Below are positions 50,672 through 63,221 of a stretch of 64,000 nucleotides of DNA, one piece after another (the first letter of the stretch is position 1; every line of letters begins with the position of its first letter). Source of the DNA: Lamellibrachia columna. Taxonomy: Eukaryota > Annelida > Polychaeta > Sabellida > Siboglinidae. A program made the translations under genes and the position numbers. The notes under the pieces were generated by a model. That model saw only the letters and a list, made by a program, of their open reading frames with translations. It was not told where the DNA came from and searched no databases. The stretch covers positions 17,807,142 to 17,871,141 of the forward strand of contig OY759264.1 in NCBI GenBank assembly GCA_963662155.1. The letters are read 5' to 3'.

Positions 50672-52447
50672 ATTGCTACGTTGGTGCTATGCGAGGTTCC
50701 TCTCATGTACAATTGCTAAGTTGGTGCTATGTAAGGTTCCCCCCATGTACAATCGCTAAGTTGGTGCTATGTAAGGTTCCTCACATGTACAATCGCTAAG
50801 TTGGTGCTGTGTAAGGTTCCTCACAATTGCTAAGTTGGTGCTATGTAAGGTTCCTCACATGTACAATTGCTAAGTTGGTGCTATGTAAGGTTCCTCACAT
50901 GTACAATTGCTAAGTTGGTGCTATGTAAGGTTCCTCACATGTACAATCGCTAAGTTGGTGCTACGCGAGGTTCCCCCCATGTACAATCGCTAAGTTGGTG
51001 CTGTGTAAGGTTCCTCATAATTGCTAAGTTGGTGCTATGTAAGGTTCCTCACATGTACAATTGCTAAGTTGGTGCTATGTAAGGTTCCTCACATGTACAA
51101 TTGCTAAGTTGGTGCTATGCGAGGTTCCCCCATGTACAATTGCTAAGTTGGTGCTATGTAAGGTTCCTCACATGTACAATCGCTAAGTTGGTGCTACGCG
51201 AGGTTCCCCCCATGTACAATCGCTAAGTTGGTGCTGTGTAAGGTTCCTCACAATTTCTAAGTTGGTGCTATGTAAGGTTCCTCACATGTACAATTGCTAA
51301 GTTGGTGCTGTGTAACGTTCCTCACATGTACAATTGCTAAGTCGGTGCTATGTAAGGTTCCTCACATGTACAATTGCTAAGTTGGTGCTATGCGAGGTTC
51401 CCCCATGTACAATTGCTAAGTTGGTGCTATGTAAGGTTCCTCACATGTACAATCGCTAAGTTGGTGCTACGCGAGGTTCCCCCCATGTACAATCGCTAAG
51501 TTGGTGCTGTGTAAGGTTCCTCACATGTACAATTGCTTAGTTGGTGCTATGTAAGGTTCCTCACATGTACAATTACTAAGTTGGTGCTATGCGAGGTTCC
51601 CCCCGTGTACAATTGCTAAGTTGGTGCTATGTAAGGTTCCTCACATGTACAATTGCTAAGTTGGTGCTATGCGAGGTTCCCCCATGTACAATTGCTAAGT
51701 TGGTGCTATGTAAGGTTCCTCACATGTACAATCGCTAAGTTGGTGCTACGCGAGGTTCCCCCCAGGAAAAAATCGCTAAGTTGGTGCTGTGTAAGGTTCC
51801 TCACATGTACAATTGCTAAGTTGGTGCTATGTAAGGTTCCTCACATGTACAATTGCTAAGTTGGTGCTATGCGAGGTTCCCCCCCGTGTACAATTGCTAA
51901 GTTGGTGCTATGTAAGGTTCCTCACATGTACAATTGCTAAGTTGGTGCTATGCGAGGTTCCCCCATGTTCAATTGCTAAGTTGGTGCTATGTAAGGTTCC
52001 TCACATGTACAATCGCTAAGTTGGTGCTACGCGAGGTTCCCCCCATGTACAATCGCTAAGTTGGTACTGTGTAAGGTTCCTCACATGTACAATCGCTAAG
52101 TTGGTGCTATGTAAGGTTCCCCACATGTACAACTGCTAAGTTGGTGCTATGTAAGGTTCCCCCCATGTACAATTGCTAAGTTGGTGATATGTAAGGTTCC
52201 CCCCATGTACAATTGCTAAGTTGGTGCTATGCAAGGTTCCCCACATGTACAATTGCTAAGTTGGTGCTATGCGAGGTTCCCCGCATGTACAATCGCTAAG
52301 TTGGTGCTATGCAAGGTTCCCCACATGTAAAATTGCTAAGTTGGTGCTATGTAAAGTTCCCCCATGTACAATCGCTAAGTTGGTGCTATGTAAGGTTCCT
52401 CACATGTACAATTGCTAAGTTGGTGCTATGTAAGGTTCCTCACATGT
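50672..52447. repeat. Minisatellite B, right arm
   Basis: Reverse complement of the left array B; about 76 bp shorter, with its own unit variants (for example AGGAAAAAATCGC near 51764). Confidence 0.93.
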
Positions 52448-55400
52448 ACAGTCAATGTCGTCATGCATACCACATGGTGTCAAATGTCTCCATATATATC
52501 ACACAGGGGTCAATGTCTCCACACATATCACATGGTGGTGAACGTCTCCATACATATCACACAGCAGTAAATGTCTCCATACATGTCACATAGCAGTCGA
52601 TGTCTCCATGCATGTCACATGGTGGTCAATGTCTCCATGCATACCATATGACGGTCAATGTCTGCATACATATCACACAGTGGTAAATGTCTCCACACAT
52701 ATCACATGTTGGTAAATGTCTCCATACATATCACACAGCGGTAAATGTCTCCATACATGACACATGACGGTCAATTTCTCGATACATGACACATGGCGGT
52801 CAATGTCTCCATACATGTCACATGGTAGTCAATGTCTCCATGCATGTTACATGGTAGTCAATGTCTCCATGCATATCCTATGGTGGTCAATGTCACCATG
52901 CATGTTACATGACGGTCAATGTATCCATGCATATCACATGGTGTAAAATGTATCCGTACATATCACACAGTGGTAAATGTCTCCATGCATATCACACAGT
53001 GGTAAATGTCTACACGCATGTCACATGAGGGTCAATGTCTACACGCATATCACATGGTGTCAAATGTCTCCATACATATCACACAGGGTTAAATGTCTCC
53101 ACACATATCACATGGTGGTAAACGTCTCCATACATATCACACAGTGGTAAATGTCTCCATACGTGTCACATAGCAGTCGATGTCTCCATGCATGTCACAT
53201 TGTGGTCAATGTCTCCACGCATATCACACAGTGGTAAATGTCTCCATGCATGTCACATGGTGTCAAATGTCTCCATACATATCAAACAGCTGTAAATGTC
53301 TCCATGCATGTCACATGACGGTCAATGTCTCCAGGCACGTCACATGGTAGTCAATGTCTTCATGCATACCACATGGTGTCAAATGTCTCCATATATATCA
53401 CACAGGGGTAAATGTCTCCACACATATCACATGGTGGTGAACGTCTCCATACATATCACACAGCAGTAAATGTCTCCATACATGTCTCCATACATGTCAC
53501 ATAGCAGTCGATGTCTCCATGCATGTCACATGGTGGTCAATGTCTCCATGCATACCATATGACGGTCAATGTCTGCATACATATCACACAGTGGTAAATG
53601 TCTCCATGCATGTCACATGACGGTCAATGTCTCCACGCATATCACATGATGTCAAATGTCTCCATACATATCACACAGGCGTAAATGTCTCCACACATAT
53701 CACATGGTGGTACATGTCTCCATACATATCACACAGCGGTAAATGTCTCCATACATGACACATGACGGTCAATTTCTCGATACATGACACATGGCGGTCA
53801 ATGTCTCCATACATGTCACATGGTAGTCAATGTCTCCATGCATGTTACATGGTAGTCAATGTCTCCATGCATATCCTATGGTGGTCAATGTCACCATGCA
53901 TGTTACATGACGGTCAATGTATCCATGCATATCACATGGTGTAAAATGTCTCCGTACATATCACACAGTGGTAAATGTCTCCATGCATATCACACAGTGG
54001 TAAATGTCTACACGCATGTCACATGAGGGTCAATGTCTACAGGCATATCACATGGTGTCAAATGTCTCCATACATATCACACAGGGTTAAATGTCTCCAC
54101 ACATATCACATGGTGGTAAACGTCTCCATACATATCACACAGTGGTAAATGTCTCCATACGTTTCACATAGCAGTCGATGTCTCCATGCATGTCACATTG
54201 TGGTCAATGTCTCCACGCATATCACACAGTGGTAAATGTCTCCATGCATGTCACATGGTGTCAAATGTCTCCATACATATCACACAACGGTAAATGTCCC
54301 CATGCATGTCACATGGTGGTCAATGTCTCCATGCACGTTACATGGCATTCAATGTCTCCATGCATGTCACATGGCAGTCAATGTCTCCATGCATACCACA
54401 TGGCGGTCAATGTCTCCATGCATGTCACATGGTAGTCAATGTCTCCATGCACATCAAATGGTATCAAATGTCTCCATGCAGGTTACATGGCATTCAATGT
54501 CACCATGCATGTTACATGGCGGTCAATGTATCCATGCATATCACATGGTGTAAATTGTCTCCGTACATATCACACAGTGGTAAATGTCTCCATGCATGTC
54601 ACACGAGGGTCAATGTCTACACACATATCACATGGTGTCAAATGTCTCCATACATATCACACAGGGTTAAATGTCTCCACACATATCACATGGTGGTAAA
54701 CGTCTCCATACATATCACACAGTGGTAAATGTCTCCATACGTTTCACATAGCAGTCGATGTCTCCATGCATGTCACATTGTGGTCAATGTCTCCACGCAT
54801 ATCACACAGTGGTAAATGTCTCCATGCATGTCACATCGTGGTCAATGTCTCCATGCACGTTACATGGCATTCAATGTCTCCATGCATGTCACATGGCAGT
54901 CAATGTCTCCATGCATACCACATGGCGGTCAATGTCTCCATACATGTCACATGGTAGTCAATGTCTCCATGCACATCAAATGGTATCAAATGTCTCCATG
55001 CACGTTACATGGCATTCAATGTCACCATGCATGTTACATGGCGGTCAATGTATCCATGCATATCACATTGTGTAAATTGTCTCCGTACATATCACACAGT
55101 GGTAAATGTCTCCATGCATGTCACATGAGGGTCAATGTCTTCACGCATATCACATGGTGTCAAATGTCTCCATACATATCACACAGGGTTAAATGTCTCC
55201 ACACATATCACATGGTGGTAAACGTCTCCATACATATCACACAGTGGTAAATGTCTCCATACGTGTCACATAGCAGTCGATGTCTCCATGCATGTCACAT
55301 TGTGGTCAATGTCTCCACGCATATCACACAGTGGTAAATGTCTCCATGCATGTCACATTGTGTCAAATGTCTCCATACATATCACACAACGGTAAATGTC

Positions 55401-55853
55401 CCCATGCATGTTTCATTGTGGTCAATGTCTCCATGCACGTTACATGGCATTCAATGTCTCCATGCATGTCATATGGCAGTCAATGTCTCCATGCATACCA
55501 CATGGTGTCAAATGTCTCCATACATGTTACATAGCGGTCAATGTCTCCATGCACGTCACATGGCAGTCAATGTCTCCATGCATATCATATGGCAGTCAAT
55601 GTCTCCATGCATACCACATGGTGTCAAATGTCTCCATACATGTCACATGGCGGTCAATGTCTCTATACATATCACACAACGGTAAATGTCTCCATGCATG
55701 TCACATGGTGGTCAATGTTTCCATACATGGCACATGGCAGTCAATGTCTCCATGCATACCACATGGTGTCAAATGTATCCATACATATCACACAGAGGTA
55801 AATGTCTTCACACATATCACATGGTGGTGAACGTCTCCATACATATCACACAG
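52448..55853 (+). repeat. Minisatellite A, right arm
   Basis: Reverse complement of the left array A. Relative to the left arm it has an extra 522 bp (18 units) near 54.2-54.8 kb and lacks about 590 bp near 52.6-52.8 kb. The 998-bp spacing (52764 and 53762) is also present. Confidence 0.93.
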
Positions 55854-57258
55854 CTTCTCGTCATACTCCCGTCATCGCTGCCACAATGTTGTTCTCCTGC
55901 TGGCTTTTGATATTGGCACACATAGCGTGCACTACCTTATTTGGTATTGTTCTGTATGCGGATTACGTCAGCAGCATGTCCTGACACGTTTATAGCTTTC
56001 GTCAGCTGTACGTCGGTATGACAAGATACTTTAGAGTCCTCTGTCTAACGTTTGTGGACAATATTACTACACTATATATGTGTGCTGGGTAAATTGTAGG
56101 AATTATGGGTAAATTGAAGGAATTATGGGTAAACTGTAGGAGTTATGGGTAAAGTGTAAAGGCGCATTATTTAAAAAATATTGACATATAACGAAAATAT
56201 GCTGATAGTACACTTTCCGCGACGCGTCTGATGCCGTTTACGTCAGCTGCATGTCCTTATTTGGTATTCTTGTGTGTGCGGCATACGTCAGCTGCATGTC
56301 CTGGCACGTTTATAGCTTACGTCAGCTTTACGTCGGTATGGCAAGAGACTTTAGAGTCCTCTGTCTAACGTTTGTGGACGATATTGTGTCATTATTTTCA
56401 AATATTTAATAAAATGTCCTTGTACTCTTATTCAATAGGAGACTTATGGGTAAATTGTAGGAATTATGGGTAAACTGTAGGAGTTATGGATAAAGTGTAA
56501 AAGCGCATTATTTTTAAATATTTACATATAAAGAAAATATAGTACGATATCGTGTTTTGTTCGTTTCTCATCTCCTCGTTAGGTCCTTTGATCTCAGTTA
56601 TTAATTACCTTGTTAATGACCACTGTTAACTTACTCTTTCATCTCAGTTATTAATGATACTATTAATGACCGCTGTTAACGGGCAGTTGTTCCTATGTCC
56701 ACTATCGCGGTTACTGTTACCACGGATAATCGCGCGAAAACATTACGCGGCTAGCGCATAGCCACCGCGCGGTTAAAAAGTTGGGCGGCACGCGAATACG
56801 ACTTACTTTGGTCCCGGAAGCAGGTGTTGGAATAGTGGAATTAGCGGTTGGGTTGTTTTCATATATATTAAATTTTGCTTGAACTGATATTTCCGTCTTG
56901 TATTGAGTTCTCGTTCCCATTGCGTGTGTGCATATTATACACATAGTCACTTTTCACCCCTGCTACCATTTCTTTAATGAACGGTCAGATTTCCATAGTC
57001 CAGCGGTTATATTATAGCTATGCATGTCGGCTACTTAATATATATTACATCTTCGCATTATATTTACAAGTTTTCGTTTTATTACGTCTTATGTCCACTA
57101 CATATATACTGGCTATAACATGCCTCAGTCCCACGTAGATATTGTACTTGCCACATTGTTGCTGATTAGCTCGGCTCCGTTGCTACATTGTTCCGATTAG
57201 CATCCTTTGATCTCCCACTATGGCTCACAGCTGGATAAACGCTTGGGCTTACAGTTAA
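55854..57258. other. Right-arm unique region, mirror of 43041-44444
   Basis: Contains the mirrored direct repeat pair and 77-codon ORF. Small differences to the left arm include AATGACCAC/GTTAATTACC variants near 56600 and a G-to-A change near 56723. Confidence 0.7.
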
Positions 57259-57665
57259 CTCCAGTCGTTAGGGCGTTTAGTTCTCGTCTCCTTACTAGGT
57301 TACTGACCCTCCGGTAAAATGTAACTAGGTCAATGTTCGTTCCTCCTCCAGTCCCTAGAGGGCGCTAAAGTTACCCACTGGTTATCTTTCGTTCCTCCTC
57401 CTCCTCCAGTCGCTAGGGGGCGCTTAGGTTACCCATAAGGCACTGCGCTCAGGAGGCGTTCTGATTGGCTACGTAACTAGGTCCATGTTCGTTCCTCCTC
57501 CAGTCGCTAGGGGGCGCTGCGCACGGCTGCAACCGTCAGGGGGCGCTCTGATTGGCTGCGCGCGCAACCGGAAGCGGTGGGTGGGCGATATTACGGGTAT
57601 TTCCTTTGAAGTCAGTCATGCGTAACCGCCGCACTAGGGGGTGCCAAAAACCTCCACTAACTACT
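57259..57665. promoter_or_regulatory. GC-rich right end, mirror of 42634-43040
   Basis: The same CCAAT boxes (as ATTGG) and CTAGGGGGCGCT motifs in inverted order, nearly identical to the left end. Confidence 0.4.
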
Positions 57666-57671
57666 AGCGAC
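57666..57671. repeat. Target-site duplication AGCGAC, right
   Basis: Directly abuts the right end of the palindrome and equals 42628-42633. Confidence 0.8.
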
Positions 57672-58140
57672 CACGACCATATCAGTGTCATTCGCAGCAA
57701 CACCAGGACCAAACAGAACAGCAAGAAGAAAAGAGTCATCAATCTGTTCTACGAAGTTGATATGTAAGGAGTTAATGATGCCCTGAGGAAGGCAGAAGTA
57801 AATTTCTTTGTGAACTGCTCTGACACTAACACAATGTAGGCAAACTGACAATTTCTATGAAGGCAATCCTGGATAGTACCGTCACATTCATCCAAATTAA
57901 ACATGTATCAGGTAGGTACAAATTATCGTGGATGAACAAGAACGAAGTCACCTCACCAGGAAGAAACAGCGGGATTACAACAGTGTAAATAAATTGAACA
58001 AGGGTAGGTACTGGGAGCTATGAATTCTTTAGTAGATTATGTGTGTTCTTTTAGGATGGTGGAGGTCTGTTAATGAAAAGTTTTGTCAAAATCCGTCTGC
58101 AAAAAACCGCATTACTGTCGATATACCCGAATTATTTGAA
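57672..58140 (+). pseudogene. LINE endonuclease segment, right of the palindrome
   Basis: Continues the interrupted endonuclease: SDHDHISVIRSNTRTKQNS, KKKRVINLF and VNDALRKAEVNFFVNCSDTN, then DSTVTFI in another frame. Related copies are at 58620-58890 and 58960-60165. Confidence 0.7.
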
Positions 58141-58600
58141 ACCTTAAAATTTATTAGTTGTGATTATTCCGTAGAGTAAAGTAGCCCAATTTCACAAGCA
58201 TGGCAGTTTTGTTCGAGGGATTTGGACAAAATCATATCTAGATAGATTTATTTTGCTCACCAACTTGTCACATGTGTTACCTGTTGATGGCCTAGTTTCA
58301 GTGATGACAACTAAGTCACGTTTACTCTCTATGTTGTGATCAATTAAGCGATCGGTCTTATTTCCCACTGGCTGAGCATTAATACGCTCAATTGTAATAG
58401 TCGTGGCACTACAGCCCCACGAATCAATCGGAAGGATAAATATTTTGTTTTCGGAAGTGTTTTATTTTGTGGAATCACTAGGAATAAATGCATTGGAGCA
58501 GAGTGTTCTGGGCTGAGACCTATCATATTTATAACCATGACATTGCTGAATCTCGGTGAACTAATCAACATCTTTAACATACTGAACAATGTGTCATCGC
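58141..58600 (-). pseudogene. Antisense LINE endonuclease remnant
   Basis: Homologous to 22260-22620 and 41690-41970. Contains the CGGAAGTGTTTTATTTTG and AAATGCAYTGGA motifs. Confidence 0.55.
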
Positions 58601-58890
58601 GGAAGTCCAAAGACCACCCTTTGAATATGAACCATGGCCTTCATATGGAACAGCTCAGCTAGGAACCAACAGGGAGTGGCAACATATTAGAGTTGTGCTT
58701 TGCAACATCCCCTGAACTCACAACGAACTGCACTACAGGCCCACGTAACAGCGACCACGACCATATAATTGTCATTCGTAGCAACAACAGGACCAAGCAG
58801 AACAGCAAGAAGAATCGAGTGATCAATCTCTTCAACAAGGTTGATTGGGAAGGAGTTAATGATGCCCCGAGGAAGGCAGAATGGTGAACT
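58601..58890 (+). pseudogene. LINE endonuclease segment, second copy; related empty site
   Basis: Codes LDLCFATSPELTTNC-like sequence (here ELCFATSPELTTNCTTGPRN), then SDHDHIIVIRSNNRTKQNS. At 58755 it carries AACAGCGACCACGACC uninterrupted, the related empty site of the palindrome insertion. Confidence 0.75.
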
Positions 58891-60165
58891 AATAAACAGC
58901 TTTAACACACTGAACCATGTGTCATCGCGGAAGTCCAAAGAGAATTTCGATCACCCTTTGAGAATGAACCATGGCCATCATATGGAACAGCTCAACTAGG
59001 AACCAACCGGGAGTGGCAACATATTAGAATTGTGCTTTGCACCATCCCCTGAACTCACAACGAGCTACCCCACATCAGCACCAGCGACCACGACCATATA
59101 ATTGTCATTCGCAGAAACACCAGGACCAAGCAGATCAGCAAGAAGAAAACAGTCATCAATCTCTTCAACAAGGCTGATTGTGAAGGAGTTAATGATTCCC
59201 CGATAAAGGCAGAAGTAAGCTTATTTGTCAACTGCTCTGACACTAACACAATGTAGGCAAACTGACAATTTTTCAAGAAGGCAATCCTGGATAGTACCGT
59301 CACATTCATCGCAATAAAACATGTATCAGATAGGTACCAGTTAACCTGGATGAACAAGTACGAAGTCGCCTCAACAGGACGAAAGAGTGAGATTACAACA
59401 GTGTAAAGAAGTTGAACAAGGGAAGGTACTGTAAGCAGAATGCTGCGGAAGAAGACATATTGGAGTCTGAGAGTCACTTACTGGCTCTACGCTAGCAACA
59501 TCATAGGAAATTTTGAAAAAGATAGTCAATCCAAATGACTACGTCAATACATAAATGGACTGCGACATGTACGACAGGCTACGGAGTGAATACCCTAGTT
59601 GCAGACGACAAGGTGGCAACTGACCCCTACAGCAGGCGAATATTTTGAACGAAAAATTCAAGGCCAACATTTTAAAGAACAATTCTGCACTGTCTTCTCG
59701 CGAGAACATAAATCTAAGCAGCCTTTTCCGTAAAGGCGCACTCAACCATCCATTGAGCTACTATCCTATATCATTCACCTCTATCAGTTGCAAGGAAGCA
59801 GGGTTTTAACGCAGACGTTACTGTTTGACCAAGTTGATCAGATAATTTAGCATGCTCGCTAAGCAAGCACTCACCAATCGAAGTGACTTGCTGATCATAT
59901 GATTCAGCCAGCTTATTAAGTAGGTACTCACAAATCGACATAGCCAACTTGGATTTCTCAAGTGCCAAACCATCGGTTCATTAAAAAGTTCAAGTACTAC
60001 AACTTGGACAACAACATCATTGGGTGGATCGAGGCCTTTTTAACACGCGACAGCGAATTGTGGTTAACGGATTTACCTCACCGGTAGCTCCGGTCATCTC
60101 AGGTGTGCTACGCAAAACAATATTAGGACCCATTTTTTCCTTTTATTCATCAACGACATTTGACA
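58891..60165 (+). pseudogene. LINE endonuclease end, linker and RT start
   Basis: After a third copy of the SDHDHI segment (59077) the frames code KKTVINLFNKADCEGVND, an inter-domain linker with ILDSTVTFIAIKHV, then decayed RT motifs (LSSLFRKGALNHPLSYYPIS, KKFKYYNLDNNIIGWIEAFL, RIVVNGFTSP, ISGV...TILGPI). Many stops and shifts. Its RT ends where the micro-exon cassette begins at 60168. Confidence 0.75.
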
Positions 60166-60167
60166 TG

Positions 60168-60960
60168 CCAACCCCACTTTTTCAGGGGAAGTGGAGAAAA
60201 TTACATTTAGATTTGTTTACTATACTTTCGTCCAGGTCGCATGTTGATAATCCACTATAAATGGTGACAGCTAAATAGTGTGATCATTTGGGAGATTAGT
60301 CTCTGGTTGCACTGGTCGATCACTATTACACTCAATTGTTGGACTGGTGTTACAACAGCCCCGTGAATCAATCGGATGGATAAATACTTTGTTTTCGGAA
60401 ATGTTTTATCTTTCAGATGCTCGATTGGTTATATATTGGACGGGGCTAAAATGCTCCACTGTCATTATATTTGCGCTTAAAGTATTTTTAATATTTCTAA
60501 ACAAAATGCTATATGTTACAGGATGAGTACAAAAATGTGATTCATGTCTTAGCATCAATTTACTATTGATGAACACATCAACCTTTTTCTATTTGTTTGC
60601 AGATGTTACCCTCTGACCTGTTTCCAATTAGGTTGCCTATGGTAAGTTTGTGTTGGATAAAATTAATATAGCTCACAATCGGATGCTTTTCTAGATATGT
60701 GCACTAAGTAATCTCACATGTATTTCGTCGTCCTCGCTTGGTGATAGCTAAGTTTCAGTAATGACAAATAAAACAAAGGCACTCGTGATGATGTGTTCAA
60801 TAAGGGAATCGATCTTCTTTTGCACTACAACCCGTGACTAAATCGGATGATGATGTATTTTGTTGTCGGAAGTGTTTATTATATTTTGAGATGCACTGGG
60901 ATGAAATACACTGGATCAGAGTGGACTGTATTGCTTTACACATCACAGGCCGATTGACTG
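60168..60960 (+). repeat. Type I micro-exon cassette, copy with exon 4
   Basis: Same arrangement as 21047-21830; differs by scattered substitutions and small indels, and by a completely different exon. Confidence 0.75.
60603..60641 (+). CDS. Micro-exon candidate 4, 39 nt (MLPSDLFPIRLPM)
   Basis: Acceptor TTCTATTTGTTTGCAG and donor GTAAGTTTG bound 39 nt, 13 open codons. Flanking sequence from about 60168 to 60960 matches 21047-21830 closely; the exon itself does not. Confidence 0.5.
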
Positions 60961-61480
60961 GAACCAGATGTTATCATCGTTGTCGAATATAAAATAGACC
61001 ACAACGTGCAGAACATATATGTTATACTACCGCGAAATGACAGCATATATGCAGGCGGCGGTGTACGTCTTGATACGAAGAGCACACGTTCAACTAGGGA
61101 AATGCTCCAATATGACACGAAGTGCGAAATCCGCTAGGGATAAATACACCTGGAGGGATCGAAGATGATTCTGGTAGGGGAATATAACCGTCTTTTTAAG
61201 TCATCCATGAAATCACTACATGAATTGGACAAATTGGTCTCTAAAGAGTATGCTGATCACCCGAATGCATCTCTCGGATGGTGAAATATTTTGCTGTCGG
61301 AAGTGTGGTGGGGATCGCCAGCACATGAGCCTAGACAGGCGAATTAAGCACTGGTATGTAACATTCATTTGAGAGTTATCCATAACCATCAGAATGAACA
61401 TCTAAAATATGAACCAACCGAGAGAGGTAACATGTTAAAGTTTTACTTTACAACATCTCCTGAGACAATCGAACTAAAAT
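60961..61480 (+). pseudogene. LINE endonuclease remnant, sense
   Basis: Homologous to 21835-22195 and longer at its 3' side: EYNRLFKSS-like block, then NEHLKYEPTERGNMLKF and FTTSPETIE. Confidence 0.65.
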
Positions 61481-62400
61481 TTAAGAAATTATTACTTTTC
61501 ATGGTCATTGCAGTTTTGGCCAGGTTCACAAACGAGTCAGGCACGTTTGGTGGCATATGTTTTACTACGTTATTGAACAAATCGATGTATAGTGTGATGA
61601 CGACATACACACTAGGTCAAAGGTGTGACCTTTTACATTTGCTGTTTGATGAGCATGTAGAATACACCCTGGGGCTTCTAGTTAGTCTTTGAAACGTGTT
61701 ATTTGATATCCGAATGTTAGTTGCAGTTGACCAAGAAAAGTAGATAAGTTATGTTATGACATAATGTCTTTGAAGTATGTGAATTCCTTAGTAGATTATG
61801 TGTGTTATTTTTTGGATGGTGACAAGTTTTGTCAGAATCCGTCTGCTAGAAACCGCATTACTGTCGATATACCCGAATTATTTGAAATCTTTAAAAGTAT
61901 TAGTTCTGTCTATTCCATATAGTAAGGTAGCCACATTTTCAATCATGGCATTTTTTCGAGGGATTTGGACAAAATCATATATAGATGGATTAATTTCGCT
62001 CACCAACTTGTCATACGTATAACCTGGTGATAGCCAAGTTACAGTGATAATAACTAAGTCAGGTTTACTCTCTATGCTGTGATCAATTCAACCATCGGTA
62101 TTATTTCCCATTGGCCGAGTATTAACCAGTTCAGTTGTAGTTTTAGTAATATAACAGCCCAACGAATCATTCGGATGGATAAATATGTTGGTGTCGGATA
62201 TGTTTTATTTTGGGGATGCACTGGGAATAAATGCACTGGATCAGAATGCTCTGGGCTGAGGAACCTCACTGTCATATTTACAGCCATGGCATTGCTGAAT
62301 CTTGGTGAACTAATAAACAGCTTTAACATACTAAATACTATATAGTACTGCCATGCATATAACCGCCCTCTTAAAACAAGGTGCGTGCTGATCATCGGAA
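61481..62400 (-). pseudogene. Antisense LINE-derived old repeat
   Basis: 61550-61720 matches 41270-41430; 61830-62170 matches the antisense endonuclease block at 22200-22520; 62200-62340 matches 22560-22700. Confidence 0.5.
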
Positions 62401-62412
62401 TGCATTTCTCTG

Positions 62413-62860
62413 ATGGTGAAATATTTTGACATTCCTGCAATATTTATAAAGACATGCAATCGAGGAGCTGTAATCAACGCTGGCCTTCGTCACACAGCAG
62501 TCACTCTCCAACAAGGCTGTACAGAACGACTGCTTCGATGTTTGAGTGACACCATTTTTCAAGAAGGAACTACCACCTGGTATCATTCACCACCATCTGT
62601 TGCAAGGTAGCGGAGCAAATCATTGTCTCACAGACAATGGAATACCTGGACAATCACTTTGGTTGACGTCCAGCATGGGCTTAGACGCAAACGTTCCTGT
62701 TTGACCCAGTTGCTTTAACACACAGACTAATGGAAGTTGTGGTTAATGGATTTACCTGATCGGAAGCTCCGGTCACCTCTAGTGTGTCACATGGAACAAT
62801 AATGGGCCCCTTGTTCTTCCTAGACTTTGACGAGTATACATCGCTATCCAGATCTGTCAT
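62413..62860 (+). pseudogene. LINE RT fragment
   Basis: Codes in changing frames DTIFQEGTTTWYHSPPS (from VTPIFKKG...NYRPISLT), SHRQWNTWTITLVDVQHGLR and RKRSCLTQLL, the N-terminal third of an RT domain. Interrupted by stops. Confidence 0.6.
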
Positions 62861-63221
62861 TCACTGTCCATATGGTGTTGGATCTGCTTGGCGACATTAA
62901 TATCAATGTTGTGACTGTCACGTTGCATAAAGCGGAGGGAGTCGTAATTATATAAATGATGTTAATTTGATATACGATGGCTTATCCCAGTCGCCCAAGA
63001 TTTCCAGCAGAGTGGATGTTATGGCGCTATTTTCTTTGAAATCAGTGAATTATTCAATATTTTTTGTGTATGGCTAAACATATTCTATTTGTGTAAAGGG
63101 GATTTGGTCTAATTTGTTATTAATGGATTTACCTCACCAGCAGCTCCGATCATCTCTAGTGTGCTACACAGAACAATATTAGGACCCATTGATTTTCCTT
63201 CTATTCATCAACGACATTTGC
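62861..63221. pseudogene. LINE scraps: antisense endonuclease and sense RT
   Basis: 62980-63020 carries the antisense CCCAGTCGCCCAAGATTTCC block. 63112-63215 codes VINGFTSPAAPIISSVLHRT and ILGPI, an RT segment matching that at 60035-60150. Confidence 0.55.

Larger units (their letters stand above)
42634..57665. mobile_element. Giant palindromic (foldback-type) element, 15,032 bp, no coding capacity seen
   Basis: The left part from AGTAGTTAGTGGAGG (42634) is matched in inverted orientation by the right part ending CCTCCACTAACTACT (57665); paired positions sum to 100297-100299 over the outer arms. The six bases AGCGAC occur immediately outside both ends (42628-42633 and 57666-57671). Related sequences without the element at 58755 and 59077 read AACAGCGACCACGACC or CCAGCGACCACGACC, as expected of an empty site with one AGCGAC. 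Arms differ by point changes, by repeat number and by a 161-bp duplication. Each arm has a GC-rich end, a 340-bp-spaced direct repeat pair, a 29-bp minisatellite, a 40-bp minisatellite and a short unique core. No transposase, integrase or polymerase was found. Six-base duplication and AG/CT ends recall Polinton/Maverick elements; the architecture recalls foldback elements. It is presumably non-autonomous. Confidence 0.85.

Noticed and set aside
48506..52019. ORFs with LSWCYVRFLTC-type repeats
   Set aside because: Produced by the 40-bp minisatellite.
47918..52447. CRISPR-like regular repeats
   Set aside because: The repeats are contiguous 40-bp units without unique spacers, in eukaryotic DNA; they are minisatellites.
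44313..55984. Many ORFs of 60-144 codons with MSPCMSHGGQ-type repeats
   Set aside because: They follow from a stop-free 29-bp unit and are not annotated as genes; noted only as a curiosity.
42634..57665. Polinton/Maverick proper
   Set aside because: Termini and 6-bp duplication fit, but no pPolB, integrase, ATPase, protease or capsid frames exist in 15 kb, so only a non-autonomous relation is possible.
42634..57665. Pure assembly mirror artefact
   Set aside because: Arms differ in repeat number, in single bases and by a 161-bp duplication, and flanks show an exact target duplication; raw reads would still be the final test.
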